A stretch of 42,529 bases of DNA, taken from the NCBI GenBank assembly GCA_027487695.1, contig JAIYDB010000029.1, positions 1-42,529 on the forward strand, given 5' to 3'. Below are positions 6,175-16,158 of the stretch, in pieces (within the stretch, counting starts at the first letter, position 1; each line of letters starts with the position of its first letter). The DNA is from Cytophagaceae bacterium. GTDB taxonomy: Bacteria; Bacteroidota; Bacteroidia; Cytophagales; Flexibacteraceae. Position numbers and translations under genes: made by a program. The notes below the pieces were generated by a model. It saw only the letters and a list, made by a program, of their open reading frames with translations, ran no database searches and was not told the origin of the DNA.

Positions 6175-7998
6175 TTACTTTTCAAGTATCCTGAACTCAA
6201 CCCTACGGTTTATAATTCTGTTATTTTCAGAAGTATTTGGCACCTTAGGTTTAGCCTTACCAATTGCCTTAACAACCAATCTATCAGCAGCAATACCTCT
6301 TGCAGTTAGGTATTCTATGGCCTTTTCGGCTCTGCGTTGGCTAAGTGTAAGGTTATCGGCAACTGTACCAATATTACAGCTATGCCCTTGTACCTCTAGC
6401 TTTACTGCAGGATACTTATTCATAATCTGAATTAATGAATCAAGTTCATTAACAGCCTCTTCTTTCAGGTTAGCATTGTTAAAACTATACTGAGGCTGAA
6501 TAACTTCCTCAATATAATTAGCCTCTTGTTTAGAAATAAGAGGTGTGGCAGTTCCTGGTATTTCAGGCTTAGGGGTTTCTTCAACTAAAGGCTCCTTTTT
6601 CGCAACTGGTTGTTTAACAGCTGGTTTCTTTTTAGGAGTTGCTTTCTTAGGAGCACGCTTCTTTTTAGGTGTTGCCTTTTTAGGTGCTACCTTTTTAACA
6701 GGTGCCTTAGCCGGCTCTGTTACCGTAATAGGCTCTTGTACTGGCTTGGCAGGTTCAGTTACCTGTACAGGCTCTTCTTTAGGCTTTTCAGGCTCTGCAA
6801 CTGGAGCTATTGGTAATTCCTTTGGAGCAACTGGTTTAGCAGTATCAACAGGCGTGGTAGGGATAACAGCCTTAACAGTATCTATTGATTTAGGCTTTTC
6901 AACTGGCTTCTTAACTTCTTCAGGTGCCTTTTCTTTAGGAGCTGGCTCTTGTTTAACAGCACGAGCATAATAGTTAGGTGTTGGTCTTTGCTTACCAATG
7001 AACTTCTTTAAGGTAACTATTACCTCAGTTGTTCTGGCCGATGATGGTGCCTTATTCATTTGGTTGGTAAACCAATCATAAGAAAACGCTACATTAAAAC
7101 CTGGCTGGTTAAGCTCTATTGAAGTTATAACGGCATTATCTTGAGAATACCAAGCACCAAAACCTAATGATCCGTGACCTATGGTACCCCATCCACCCTT
7201 CAATCGATAATGTACTAAGGTACCTACATTAAGCTGTCTTGCTCCACTAGCAAGGAAAATATACCTTAAGTTTGGAGTATAAAAAACTTGCCTGTTCTTG
7301 TTAATTGTGGTACCCAAAGTTAGGTTAAAGTTAATAGGCAACTTTTCGGTAGAAGAAGAACCATAGAACGAGGTTATTGGTCGGTTCAAATTTTGAGCAC
7401 TGAAACCTATGTAATAGTTATTCTCAGCATACTCATCTTCTTCAAAGTACATTACCCCAAGGTTCACCAATGGGTAATTTCTAGAATCGGTAGTGAAACC
7501 AGTTTCGCCAGTAGGCAGAGTGTTATCAAACCTACCACTATTAGGGCTCCATTGATTTCCGGTTGCGAACCTAGTAAGATCAATATTTCTATTGAAATAA
7601 CCCAAATGCATACCTACCGAAAATCTAGATGAGCTAGATAACAAAAGGTTATAAGCGAAGCTGGCCATAGCACCTGTGGTATTTACTAGGCCATTAGCAC
7701 CTGTTCTATCAGAAAGTACCGTTAAACCTGCATAACCTATGCGAGAAGTATCTCGTTTGTTTCGTTGAAAAATAGGATAAATAAAACCAAAAACAGGCGT
7801 ATTTAATACACCCGCACCACTACCAACATTTACACTCTTGTATCCCAAATTAACCTGAATTTCACTACTCATTGCTGGTGCCGCAGGGTTATTAAGCAAC
7901 GGCATCTGATGAAACTGGTTATAATACGGAGTTTGGGCACGCAAAGAAGCTCCACCCAAAAGCAGGAGGCAAAAAACAAAGAGTAAATTTTTATTCAT
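6175..7998 (-). CDS. PorP/SprF-like T9SS membrane protein fused to an OmpA domain
   Basis: The 607-residue protein has a signal peptide (residues 1-21). A PorP/SprF-like outer-membrane barrel follows, about residues 22-345, starting QTPYYNQFHQMPLLNNPA, the hallmark opening of this family. Residues about 345-500 are a low-complexity Pro/Lys/Ala/Glu linker with a strongly basic part (KKATPKKKRAPKKATPKKK). The end, about 505-607, is an OmpA-like peptidoglycan-binding domain (LEVQGHSCNIG, LSQRRAEKAIEYL, NRRVEFRI). PorP/SprF proteins anchor or help localise T9SS type B substrates. The OmpA domain would tie the barrel to the cell wall. The Asp usual after GH(T/S) is Cys541 here. It lies downstream of the type B protein and the first PorP, but a terminator at 8120-8160 separates it from them, so it may have its own promoter. 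Confidence 0.92.
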   Translation of the reverse strand: MNKNLLFVFCLLLLGGASLRAQTPYYNQFHQMPLLNNPAAPAMSSEIQVNLGYKSVNVGSGAGVLNTPVFGFIYPIFQRNKRDTSRIGYAGLTVLSDRTGANGLVNTTGAMASFAYNLLLSSSSRFSVGMHLGYFNRNIDLTRFATGNQWSPNSGRFDNTLPTGETGFTTDSRNYPLVNLGVMYFEEDEYAENNYYIGFSAQNLNRPITSFYGSSSTEKLPINFNLTLGTTINKNRQVFYTPNLRYIFLASGARQLNVGTLVHYRLKGGWGTIGHGSLGFGAWYSQDNAVITSIELNQPGFNVAFSYDWFTNQMNKAPSSARTTEVIVTLKKFIGKQRPTPNYYARAVKQEPAPKEKAPEEVKKPVEKPKSIDTVKAVIPTTPVDTAKPVAPKELPIAPVAEPEKPKEEPVQVTEPAKPVQEPITVTEPAKAPVKKVAPKKATPKKKRAPKKATPKKKPAVKQPVAKKEPLVEETPKPEIPGTATPLISKQEANYIEEVIQPQYSFNNANLKEEAVNELDSLIQIMNKYPAVKLEVQGHSCNIGTVADNLTLSQRRAEKAIEYLTARGIAADRLVVKAIGKAKPKVPNTSENNRIINRRVEFRILEK

Positions 7999-8119
7999 AA
8001 CCTGTGGAGTTGGAGCTCAATATCAAGCAATTAGCTTATCCTAAAATAAGCAAGTTGCTAAATATTTATAGAGTTGTTGTTTTGGTAACGTAAAAATAGT
8101 TACAAAAAGCCCAAATTAA

Positions 8120-8160
8120 AAACTCCCCTAAATAAGAAGATTTCTTACATAGGGGAGTTT
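8120..8160 (-). terminator. Terminator between the two PorP genes
   Basis: AAACTCCCCTA at 8120-8130 pairs perfectly with TAGGGGAGTTT at 8150-8160 around a 19-base loop. On the minus strand it is followed by TTTTAATTT. It lies 30 bp past the stop of the first PorP gene. Confidence 0.75.
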
Positions 8161-8190
8161 AACAATTTAGCAGCTTTTCAATTGAAAATA

Positions 8191-9243
8191 CTAACCTCTT
8201 CTTAACCTATTACGTAAATCTTTTGGTCTACGCTTGCCTATATATTTCTTACCAGAAACAACAAATTCGGTTACACGAGCTTGGCTAGGATTTGAGTTTA
8301 ATCCATTGATTAAGAAATCGTAACTTAAACCTACACTAAAACCAGGCTGGTTTACTTCAAAAGAAGCAATTACTGAGTTGTTTTGTGAATACCACAAACC
8401 AATACCAGCTGTACCACGACCAATAGCATCGTATCCACCATCTATTTTATAGTGAACTAAAGAACCAATGTTTAATTGACTTCTTGAAGGACCTGCATAA
8501 AAATAACGGAAGTTTGGAGTAACAATAAACTGCTCATCGTTGAATAATCTAATACCGCCAAGAGCAGAAAAGTTAAAAGGTAAACGATCAGTTTTTGAAT
8601 CGAACAAAGAAACGTTAGGCACATTTACACCTTGTCCTGAAATACCAACGTAGTATTGAACATCGCCATATTCATCTTCATCGTAGTAAACTGCTCCTAA
8701 GTTTATCATACCAAAGCCTTTGGTATTACCTAAATCTGCTGTTTCACCATTTGCTAAGGTACCGTCAAAATTACCAGTAATAGGGTTAAACTGGCTTCCA
8801 GTTCTTAAAGCGTTAACATCTAAACTTCTAGACATATAGCCCAATTGCATGGCTACAGCAACCTTACCACCCATATTGGTTATTGGTAGGTTATAGGCAA
8901 AACTACCTAAAACACCAGTAGTCCTCACAACACCATTTGTACCTGTTCTATCAGATAGAACCATGATACCAGCTGCACCAACACGCTTAACATTACGTTT
9001 AATTGTTTGCATAATTGGCAAAATAGCACTGAATGTAGGTGTATTTATAGCACCATTTCCTGAACCTACGTTCTGAGAACGATAACCAAATCCAACTACA
9101 ACATCGCTTTTCATACCCGATAAAGCTGGGTTATTAAGCAATGGCTGTTGGTGAAATTGATTGTAATACGGAGTTTGTCCGAAAACTTGGCTTGTAAAGG
9201 CTGCCATCATTACCGATAGCAAAATAAGACCTGACTTTTTCAT
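8191..9243 (-). CDS. PorP/SprF-family T9SS membrane protein
   Basis: The 350-residue product is full length for the PorP/SprF family. It has a signal peptide (residues 1-22, ending SQVFGQ), then QTPYYNQFHQQPLLNNPALSG, barrel-like strands throughout, and the typical end SYDFLINGLNSNPSQARVTE. Family members are outer-membrane barrels that partner large type B T9SS substrates; the gene for SprF follows that for SprB in Flavobacterium johnsoniae. Here the gene begins 27 bp after the stop of a 2295-residue type B protein on the same strand, the same arrangement, so it is very likely the partner of that protein. It is closely similar over its length to the barrel part of the downstream PorP-OmpA fusion, pointing to duplication. 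No promoter is visible in the 27-bp gap. Confidence 0.93.
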   Translation of the reverse strand: MKKSGLILLSVMMAAFTSQVFGQTPYYNQFHQQPLLNNPALSGMKSDVVVGFGYRSQNVGSGNGAINTPTFSAILPIMQTIKRNVKRVGAAGIMVLSDRTGTNGVVRTTGVLGSFAYNLPITNMGGKVAVAMQLGYMSRSLDVNALRTGSQFNPITGNFDGTLANGETADLGNTKGFGMINLGAVYYDEDEYGDVQYYVGISGQGVNVPNVSLFDSKTDRLPFNFSALGGIRLFNDEQFIVTPNFRYFYAGPSRSQLNIGSLVHYKIDGGYDAIGRGTAGIGLWYSQNNSVIASFEVNQPGFSVGLSYDFLINGLNSNPSQARVTEFVVSGKKYIGKRRPKDLRNRLRRG

Positions 9244-9270
9244 CGTACTTAAGTTTTATAGTGGTAATGA

Positions 9271-12200
9271 TTAGCGATTTAAGAATACTGAACCGTTGTT
9301 CTTGCCTTGTACTTTAATGGCCTCGCCACTTTCTAAAGTACCAGAAATAGAGTAGAAGTAAGTATCTGTAGGTAATTCCTTACCATCTGATTTACCATCC
9401 CATCCTACATTCTGTATAAAGTTAACATCGGCCGATTCAAATACAGTTCTTCCAAAACGATCGTAAACACGAAGTTTTAAAGTTTTTACGCCGAAGCCAT
9501 AAACTAAGAATCTATCGTTAATCTTATCATCGTTAGGAGAGAACATATTAGGTACATATACCTCATTGCTCACAATTACTAATACTGGTATTGTAGATAC
9601 GCAACCAGATGCATTATCGGTAACTGTAGCAGTATAGGTAGTGGTTAACTCTGTACTGATATTAACAGTAGCACTATTAGGATTATCAATGCCGAATGCA
9701 GGAGACCATAGGTAAGTATAATTACCAGCTGGCGACGCAGCAACGGTAACTGTTCTATTAGTATTGGCAGCAATTTTGAAAGTATCTTCAGATACAGATA
9801 ATGATGGCGGAGGTACCGAAGTAATAGTAATTGGAAGCGAAGTAGAAACGCAACCATTTACATCGGTAACTACTACTGAGAAAGTACCACCAGCATTAAT
9901 ATTTACGGTTTGGGATGTTGCACCATTAGACCATAAGAAAGTGGCGCCTGCAGATGCCGATAAATCAAGCGTACTGCCTTCACAAACAACGTTATTGCCT
10001 GTAGAAGTTGTAATAGTTGCTTGAGTAATAGTGTTAGCTAACACATTAGCAATTACTGATTCAGGTGACTGGCAACCTTGTGCATTGATTACCCTTAGGG
10101 TGATAGCACCAGTTGCTTTTACAACAATACGTTGAGATGTTTCACCATTAGACCACTGATAAGTACCAACACCAGCAGGACCTTCTAAGATTGTACTATC
10201 GCCAACGCAAAATGTTAAAGGACGAATAGCAGTAATAATAGGGGCCGCAGGTGTAGGTGTTACCACTACTGCTACAGGAGCAGAAGCAGGGCTTTCGCAA
10301 CCATTAGCGTTAGTAACAACCAGCGTTATAGTTGCAGCTAAGTTAACATCAATTGATTGAGTAGTTGCACCATTAGACCATCTGTAGGTAGTTGCTCCTA
10401 CAGGACCTTGAAGGGTTGTAAAATCGCCATCGCAGAATGTAAGTGGCCTTGTATTAGTAATTACAGGTTGTGCAGGTAAAGGAACTGCTCTTATTGATAC
10501 TGGAGCACTTGCTAAACTAGTACAACCAGAAGCATTTACAACTCTTAAAGTGTAAAAACCTGAAACGGTAGCATCTACAGCTTCAAGACCTGGCAATGCT
10601 CCAGGACCACTCCATAGGTAAGTAGCTACACCAGCAGGTCCTTGTAAAGTTGCAGATGAGCCTTGACAGAATACTGAATCTGTAGTTAAAGTAATAGTTG
10701 GCTGGTCAGGAACTTGGTTAACTGTTACAGGAACAGGAGCAGACACATCAGAAGTACAACCATCGGCAGCAAGCTTAACACGCAAGGTAACACCAGCATT
10801 GCTACTTAATAAAGTAATACGTTGAGAGGTTGCACCAGTACTCCAGATATAAGAAGTTGCACCAGCAGGACCTTCTAATTGTACGCTATCGCCAGCACAG
10901 AAAGTAGTAGGACGGCCACCAACAATAGTAATTGCAGGAGCAGCAGGAACAACAGCTGGTGTAACGGTAGTAACATTACTTACGACAGTAGTACAAGTAC
11001 CTACAATTGTACGCAGACTGTAATCGCCAGCAGTACGTGCCACAATTCTTTGTGTAGTAGCACCAGTACTCCAGATATAGGTAGCACCAACAGGACCAGT
11101 TAAAACTACACTATCGCCAGGGCAAATAATTGTGCTACCTGTAACAGTTACTACTGGAGCAGGACCTGGATCGGTAACACCAGTAACTACAGCAATTGAA
11201 GAATCTGAGGTACAACCAGCAGGTGTAGTAACAGCTACTCTAAAGCTAGCAGCTCTGTTTACAGTAATTGCTTGAGTTGTTGAACCATCTGACCAACGGT
11301 AGGTTAAACCTGGACCTGCAGGTGCAGTAAGGGTTACGTTCTCACCTAAACAGAAGTTGATAGGACCGCCAGCAACCACAGCAGGAGTAGCAGGAATTGG
11401 ATTGATTGAAATAGTTGGCACAGTAAGCTCACTCACAGTAAATGGCGAACTAGCCAATACTCTTATTTTATAACCTTCACCTGCAATCTGACTAGCAGGG
11501 ATTGTAACTAAAACAGAACCACTAGTTATACTAGTTAAAGTACCTAAAACTACTGGTGCGGTAAATTCACCTAGAGCATTAGATAGTTGAACGGTAAATA
11601 CGTTGGTAGGATCTAAATCTCTTGAAACGTTAATGGTTACAGTTACTTGCTCATTTTGGCAAAGTACAGTATCGCTTACCGATACGTTAATTAAAACTTC
11701 GCTAGGATCTTTTACCACGGCAAAAGAAGTAAAGCTAGAATAACCATCGGCACCTAATGTGTTACCATTGAAGGTAGCATCGGTTCTATTCCAAGCACCG
11801 TTTCTGAAATTCAAAATAGCACCATTGGCATTTAATGGGCCGTTGGTTACTCTATTGGCTTGCCATCCGAAAGTTAAACGAGCGTTAGAACCGCCAGCAA
11901 CACCTTCATTAATAAACCACTGGAAATTTGCAAAACCTTGTACTGAAGTTGGTAAAGATTGTGGGCTAAATAATGCGATTGAAGTACGCGATACAACGTT
12001 AGCTGAAATACTATCGTTCGTATTGTTTACATCGTCAAAAGTAACTGGTGCATAAGATGCTAATGTACCTGAAGTACCGATAGCAAAAGTGAATGGGTTT
12101 GCACCAATGTTCAATTTGGCTAATCGGCCACCGCCATCAGCAATAACATAACTAATTGCACTACCACCATTTACAACGGCCGAACCACCAATTACCACTG

Positions 12201-15200
12201 CATTAGCTTGTGGATTGATATAACCTCCGTTAGCACCGTTTAAGTTTAACGCGTTAGAAATTACTAGGTTTTGGTTTAGTGTTAAAGTTTTGTTAGCACC
12301 ATCCATCGTTAAGCTATTCACAGTTACTGGTCTGTTAGTAAGCTGCTTAAGGGTAACAGTATTACGAATAGTAACAGTTTCATTAAATGAAATTGGTAAA
12401 GTATTGATAGTGAAACCATCTGAAATACCTTGTCCAATTCTAGCTAACGATGGCCTAACAAATGGCGTAAAGAAGCTACTATCAGATACATAGATATTGT
12501 TCGGTTTAATAGTTACAATACCTAGGTCATCATGATCTGAAAGGTGTAACATTCTATTTTCTACTGCAAACAGTTCTACATCGGTCATAGCTGCAGGGCG
12601 CACCGTACGCGTAGGAGAAAGTTGGAATAGGTTCTCGCTAGCATCGTAAGTACCAGTTACAGGTCTTGCCAAAGTTGAACGAAGCGTAGCAAATAATGGA
12701 TCAGATGTAGAAGTACCTGATTGTGTATTTAAGGCAACCCAGTTTCTAATTCCACTATTGAATGTATTGGCTAAAGCACCCGCACCGCCAATATTCACTG
12801 AATCGAATGGTGTAGCAGCACTTGCATCGTAGTTATACAATTGAATAGCCGAACCACCAAAAGCGCCACTGCTATTGAAAGTGTTGGTTTGAATTTTAAT
12901 ACCATTTAAGAAAGGTGCATCAGTAAAAACGTTTGCAGTTCTATAGGCTGTATTTACACCTATGGCAACATAATTCCTTTGACCAGCCTCCGGAGTAAAT
13001 ACGTTATTACTTACCGTAACTTGGTTACTTCTGGTGCTGAAAATACCAAAGGTTCTGAAGTTAGTAAGTGTGTTGTTTCTGATATTGATTGGCACACGGT
13101 TAGTTGAGCCTTTAATTTCAATCAAAGCAACAATATCGTTCGGGCGACCAGAATTAAACCTGTTGTTTTCAACTAAAATCTCAGGACAATCGGCATTGGC
13201 AATGTTAATTTCCAAACCTTGACCTAATAAAGTGTTGTTCTTAATTAACAATCTACCACCTGTAACATCGCTCATTTGGATGCCATAGAAAGTTACAATA
13301 CGGTTACTATCGGCTGGGTTATCACCACCAATTACACCGTAATTACCTCTAATACGTAACCCGCGACCAAAAACACCTAAGTTAGGGTCATTTAAAGATA
13401 AGGTAGGGTCTGGTCCAATATAATTTCTTTTGAAAGAGATATTATTTTGGTTAAAACCTTCTAACAATACACCCATAGAACCAAAAATATAATTATCTCC
13501 CGCACTAATTATTTGACAATCTTCAACGGCCAAATCGTGGTATAAGGTTGAAGCTCTAATACCATATAAAGTATTACCACCTAGAGTTCCTTGGTTAACG
13601 TTTATCCTGAAGTTATCAATAGTGATGTTGCTATCACTAATAAAAATTACTTCTTGGTCAGTAGTTGTTGTAAGCACTGGCTTAACACCTGCATTACTTC
13701 TACCTTCTAAATAAACCTTTTTGGTAATAGTTAATTTACCAGTATAAGGAGTTCCTGTAGAAGCAACTTCAATGGTATCAAAGTCGTTAACACGACTAAG
13801 TGCATTGGCAATTGATCTCCAAGGAGTTGCAGGATTTGATGCTTGAGTAAGCGTATTGCCATCATTACCAGTTGCGTTATTTACATAATACCTATCAGCT
13901 ACTGGACGCGAAGTTGAATAAACAAAGAATGTTCCTGAACCAGGAATACTTGCTTGTACAAAGTTACCAGTTAGAGTGGCAGGTGTTTCTGCGGGAGTTG
14001 TTGCACCAATTGCATTAAAGCTTGTGAAAGCTGGAGCAACTAAAGAACCACCTTGAATTTGAGATGCGCTCCAGTTGAATCGAACTCGTAAGTCGCTACC
14101 ACCAGCTGTTCCTTCAGTAATAAACCAGTTATGGCGTACAAACCTAATCACTGAACTAGGCAAGTTTGGAGTAAACTGATTAATTGCATTAGCAGAGGCC
14201 ACTCTAAACGAAAATACATCGTTACTATTAACTTGGTCAGAAATATTTAAAGGCGCATAACCTGTTACGCTACCAATCGGAAGTAAACGTGTAGTTGCGT
14301 TTAAGCCACTAACAGCTACATCAGTAGTTCCAATAGTTCTAATAAAGCTAGTGGTGCTACCTCCGCTAATAGAACCCGCATTGTTAATTACAAGTCTAGC
14401 TCTTGAATCAATAATACCATTGGTTAAGGTAATACCATTTGTAGTAATTGGTAATTGCTGAGTAAGCACCTTACCTGTGCCATTCATAACTAGGCTATTC
14501 AACTGTAAAGTAACCGCACCAGTAAAGGTCAATGACTTATCTATAGTTAGGTTTTCAGCTATGAAGTTACCGAAGTTAAAGTTAACAGTACCACCGTCGG
14601 TTAAGCCTAACATTGCTCTACTAACTGAAGGAGCTAGGTTTTGAGAAGAAAGGAATGTATTGGCTGTAACAAAGCTTTGGTTAGGGATAATTGTAACCAA
14701 GCCAAGAGCTTCAAAATCGGTCTTATGCATTATTTTATCCTCCAGACTAAATAATTGTGCTGGAGTTAAATCGGCAGTAGCTTGGAAACCTGTACCTAAA
14801 TCGAACTGATTACCGCTTAAATCAAAGTTCTGGCTAACAGGGGCCATCACTGTTACAGGGCTTGCAGTCCAAGTTCCACCTGTCCAAGTGTTAGAGTTAC
14901 CAGAGCTGGCATCTAAATCGAAAAAGCGAGTTAGTTTACTTTCAAATCTATTAGCTAATGCACCAGCACCACCTATTACAGTGCCTTCAAATGGAATAGC
15001 CAAACCACTGTTGTGGTTAAAAAATCCAATACCTGTACCTGAACCAAAGAAGTTACCATTAAAGGTATTGCCTTGTAAAATAATGTTGTTTTGGGTTGCA
15101 CCCTGGTTAGGATTGCTCGTTTGTTGTTTTGTGTTTACACCTACACACACATAGCCAATGCTGTTTTCAGCCGGAGTAAATGTATTGTTGCTTACTGTTA

Positions 15201-16158
15201 CGTTTCTTGAACGAGTAGAGAAAATACCGTACTGGTTAAATCCTCTAAAAGTATTTCCTGAAATTCTTATTGATACGTTGGCAACAATACTTTCTTTAAC
15301 TTCTAATTGGGTAAGGGTTGCTTCTGTTAAGAAAGTTCCAAAACGGTTGTTTATAATTCTATGTTGATCAGAAAATCCAGTAGGAACATATACTGGGTTG
15401 TTAATTTCAACACCAATACCATTTAAGGTATTGTTTTCAATCACACATGGGCCGCCATTTGGGTTCCCCGTTTGAATGGCGTAAGTACCCGTGATAGAGT
15501 TACTGTCAGCACCTGCACCACCAACTGTTAAGTTTGTTGCAAAAGTTCTGATACCTCTACCAAAAATACAATTAGCATTTGGGTTTCTTGGACCAATAAC
15601 ACAACCTTTAACAGTTAACCTATCGGTTGCAAGGAAATTTTGAGTCCCTGCCAAGATACCAAAAGTTAAAAAACTAGAACAACCTCTAGTTCCAACAGCA
15701 GTACTGAAGATATTTGTATTTAGAACTTGTAGGTTATTAAAACGGCCAATTGAATCGGCCAAAATTCCGTATATATTACTGGTTTGGTTAACTTCAATAG
15801 TTACGTTATTGATAGTTACGTTAGGCCTATGCACATTAGTAACCCAAAGGGCACCAGCAGCACCATTGATTACAGGTTTAGTGCCAGTTCCTAAACTTCC
15901 TCTTAAATAAACGCTTTTTCTTACATCAACATTTTCTGAATAAGTACCCGCTGCAATTTCAATAGTATCGCCAGCAACTACCGCTACATTTTGAATGGCA
16001 AAGTTTATACTTCGCCAAGGGGTAGCTGGGTTTCGAGCCTCTGTGGCAGAGTTGGCATTGTTCCCAAGGTTTGAATTGACAAAGTAACGCGTTGCAAATG
16101 CATTACCACCTTGTGCAATAAGCCCAACAAGAAAAAGATAGCGTAATAAATTATTCAT
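9271..16158 (-). CDS. Giant adhesin-like T9SS type B protein with beta-helix modules and Ig-like repeats
   Basis: Starting at Met 16158 the protein has 2295 residues. A signal peptide (ends GGNAFA) is followed by two homologous modules of about 725 residues each (about 26-752 and 753-1480). Both open with RY(F/Y)VN...NPATPWRSI, contain Asn-rich NNTF/NNRF turns typical of right-handed beta-helices, and close with an NWFITEG/QWFINEG AGGS block. Residues about 1480-2195 hold Ig-like repeats of roughly 75-85 residues with FCxGDS, GPAGA, YxWSNGATTQ and NxxGCxS motifs. The C-terminus (VPNMFSPNDDKINDRF, VYDRFGRTVFE, WDGKSDGKELPTDTYFY) is a T9SS type B (gliding-associated) sorting domain, so the protein is exported to the surface. 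The frame is open to a Met at 16206, but 16158 begins the signal peptide directly. Its PorP partner follows at 9243. Adhesion is inferred from architecture. Confidence 0.93.
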   Translation of the reverse strand: MNNLLRYLFLVGLIAQGGNAFATRYFVNSNLGNNANSATEARNPATPWRSINFAIQNVAVVAGDTIEIAAGTYSENVDVRKSVYLRGSLGTGTKPVINGAAGALWVTNVHRPNVTINNVTIEVNQTSNIYGILADSIGRFNNLQVLNTNIFSTAVGTRGCSSFLTFGILAGTQNFLATDRLTVKGCVIGPRNPNANCIFGRGIRTFATNLTVGGAGADSNSITGTYAIQTGNPNGGPCVIENNTLNGIGVEINNPVYVPTGFSDQHRIINNRFGTFLTEATLTQLEVKESIVANVSIRISGNTFRGFNQYGIFSTRSRNVTVSNNTFTPAENSIGYVCVGVNTKQQTSNPNQGATQNNIILQGNTFNGNFFGSGTGIGFFNHNSGLAIPFEGTVIGGAGALANRFESKLTRFFDLDASSGNSNTWTGGTWTASPVTVMAPVSQNFDLSGNQFDLGTGFQATADLTPAQLFSLEDKIMHKTDFEALGLVTIIPNQSFVTANTFLSSQNLAPSVSRAMLGLTDGGTVNFNFGNFIAENLTIDKSLTFTGAVTLQLNSLVMNGTGKVLTQQLPITTNGITLTNGIIDSRARLVINNAGSISGGSTTSFIRTIGTTDVAVSGLNATTRLLPIGSVTGYAPLNISDQVNSNDVFSFRVASANAINQFTPNLPSSVIRFVRHNWFITEGTAGGSDLRVRFNWSASQIQGGSLVAPAFTSFNAIGATTPAETPATLTGNFVQASIPGSGTFFVYSTSRPVADRYYVNNATGNDGNTLTQASNPATPWRSIANALSRVNDFDTIEVASTGTPYTGKLTITKKVYLEGRSNAGVKPVLTTTTDQEVIFISDSNITIDNFRINVNQGTLGGNTLYGIRASTLYHDLAVEDCQIISAGDNYIFGSMGVLLEGFNQNNISFKRNYIGPDPTLSLNDPNLGVFGRGLRIRGNYGVIGGDNPADSNRIVTFYGIQMSDVTGGRLLIKNNTLLGQGLEINIANADCPEILVENNRFNSGRPNDIVALIEIKGSTNRVPINIRNNTLTNFRTFGIFSTRSNQVTVSNNVFTPEAGQRNYVAIGVNTAYRTANVFTDAPFLNGIKIQTNTFNSSGAFGGSAIQLYNYDASAATPFDSVNIGGAGALANTFNSGIRNWVALNTQSGTSTSDPLFATLRSTLARPVTGTYDASENLFQLSPTRTVRPAAMTDVELFAVENRMLHLSDHDDLGIVTIKPNNIYVSDSSFFTPFVRPSLARIGQGISDGFTINTLPISFNETVTIRNTVTLKQLTNRPVTVNSLTMDGANKTLTLNQNLVISNALNLNGANGGYINPQANAVVIGGSAVVNGGSAISYVIADGGGRLAKLNIGANPFTFAIGTSGTLASYAPVTFDDVNNTNDSISANVVSRTSIALFSPQSLPTSVQGFANFQWFINEGVAGGSNARLTFGWQANRVTNGPLNANGAILNFRNGAWNRTDATFNGNTLGADGYSSFTSFAVVKDPSEVLINVSVSDTVLCQNEQVTVTINVSRDLDPTNVFTVQLSNALGEFTAPVVLGTLTSITSGSVLVTIPASQIAGEGYKIRVLASSPFTVSELTVPTISINPIPATPAVVAGGPINFCLGENVTLTAPAGPGLTYRWSDGSTTQAITVNRAASFRVAVTTPAGCTSDSSIAVVTGVTDPGPAPVVTVTGSTIICPGDSVVLTGPVGATYIWSTGATTQRIVARTAGDYSLRTIVGTCTTVVSNVTTVTPAVVPAAPAITIVGGRPTTFCAGDSVQLEGPAGATSYIWSTGATSQRITLLSSNAGVTLRVKLAADGCTSDVSAPVPVTVNQVPDQPTITLTTDSVFCQGSSATLQGPAGVATYLWSGPGALPGLEAVDATVSGFYTLRVVNASGCTSLASAPVSIRAVPLPAQPVITNTRPLTFCDGDFTTLQGPVGATTYRWSNGATTQSIDVNLAATITLVVTNANGCESPASAPVAVVVTPTPAAPIITAIRPLTFCVGDSTILEGPAGVGTYQWSNGETSQRIVVKATGAITLRVINAQGCQSPESVIANVLANTITQATITTSTGNNVVCEGSTLDLSASAGATFLWSNGATSQTVNINAGGTFSVVVTDVNGCVSTSLPITITSVPPPSLSVSEDTFKIAANTNRTVTVAASPAGNYTYLWSPAFGIDNPNSATVNISTELTTTYTATVTDNASGCVSTIPVLVIVSNEVYVPNMFSPNDDKINDRFLVYGFGVKTLKLRVYDRFGRTVFESADVNFIQNVGWDGKSDGKELPTDTYFYSISGTLESGEAIKVQGKNNGSVFLNR
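9560..11700 (-). repeat. Coding tandem repeats: seven Ig-like domains
   Basis: Seven successive units can be aligned by the pattern C-x-G/E, then GPxGA, then W-S, then GC. Parts are nearly identical at DNA level: GCACCAGTACTCCAGATATA occurs near 10839 and again near 11060, and a GCACCATTAGACCA string recurs near 9928 and 10368. This points to recent unit copying or gene conversion. A PKD-like unit and the sorting domain follow. Confidence 0.8.

Noticed and set aside
6545-6970. 141-residue plus-strand frame, Gly/Phe/Leu-rich
   Set aside because: It is the antisense of the low-complexity Pro/Lys/Ala linker of the PorP-OmpA fusion; the composition is what that reading would give.
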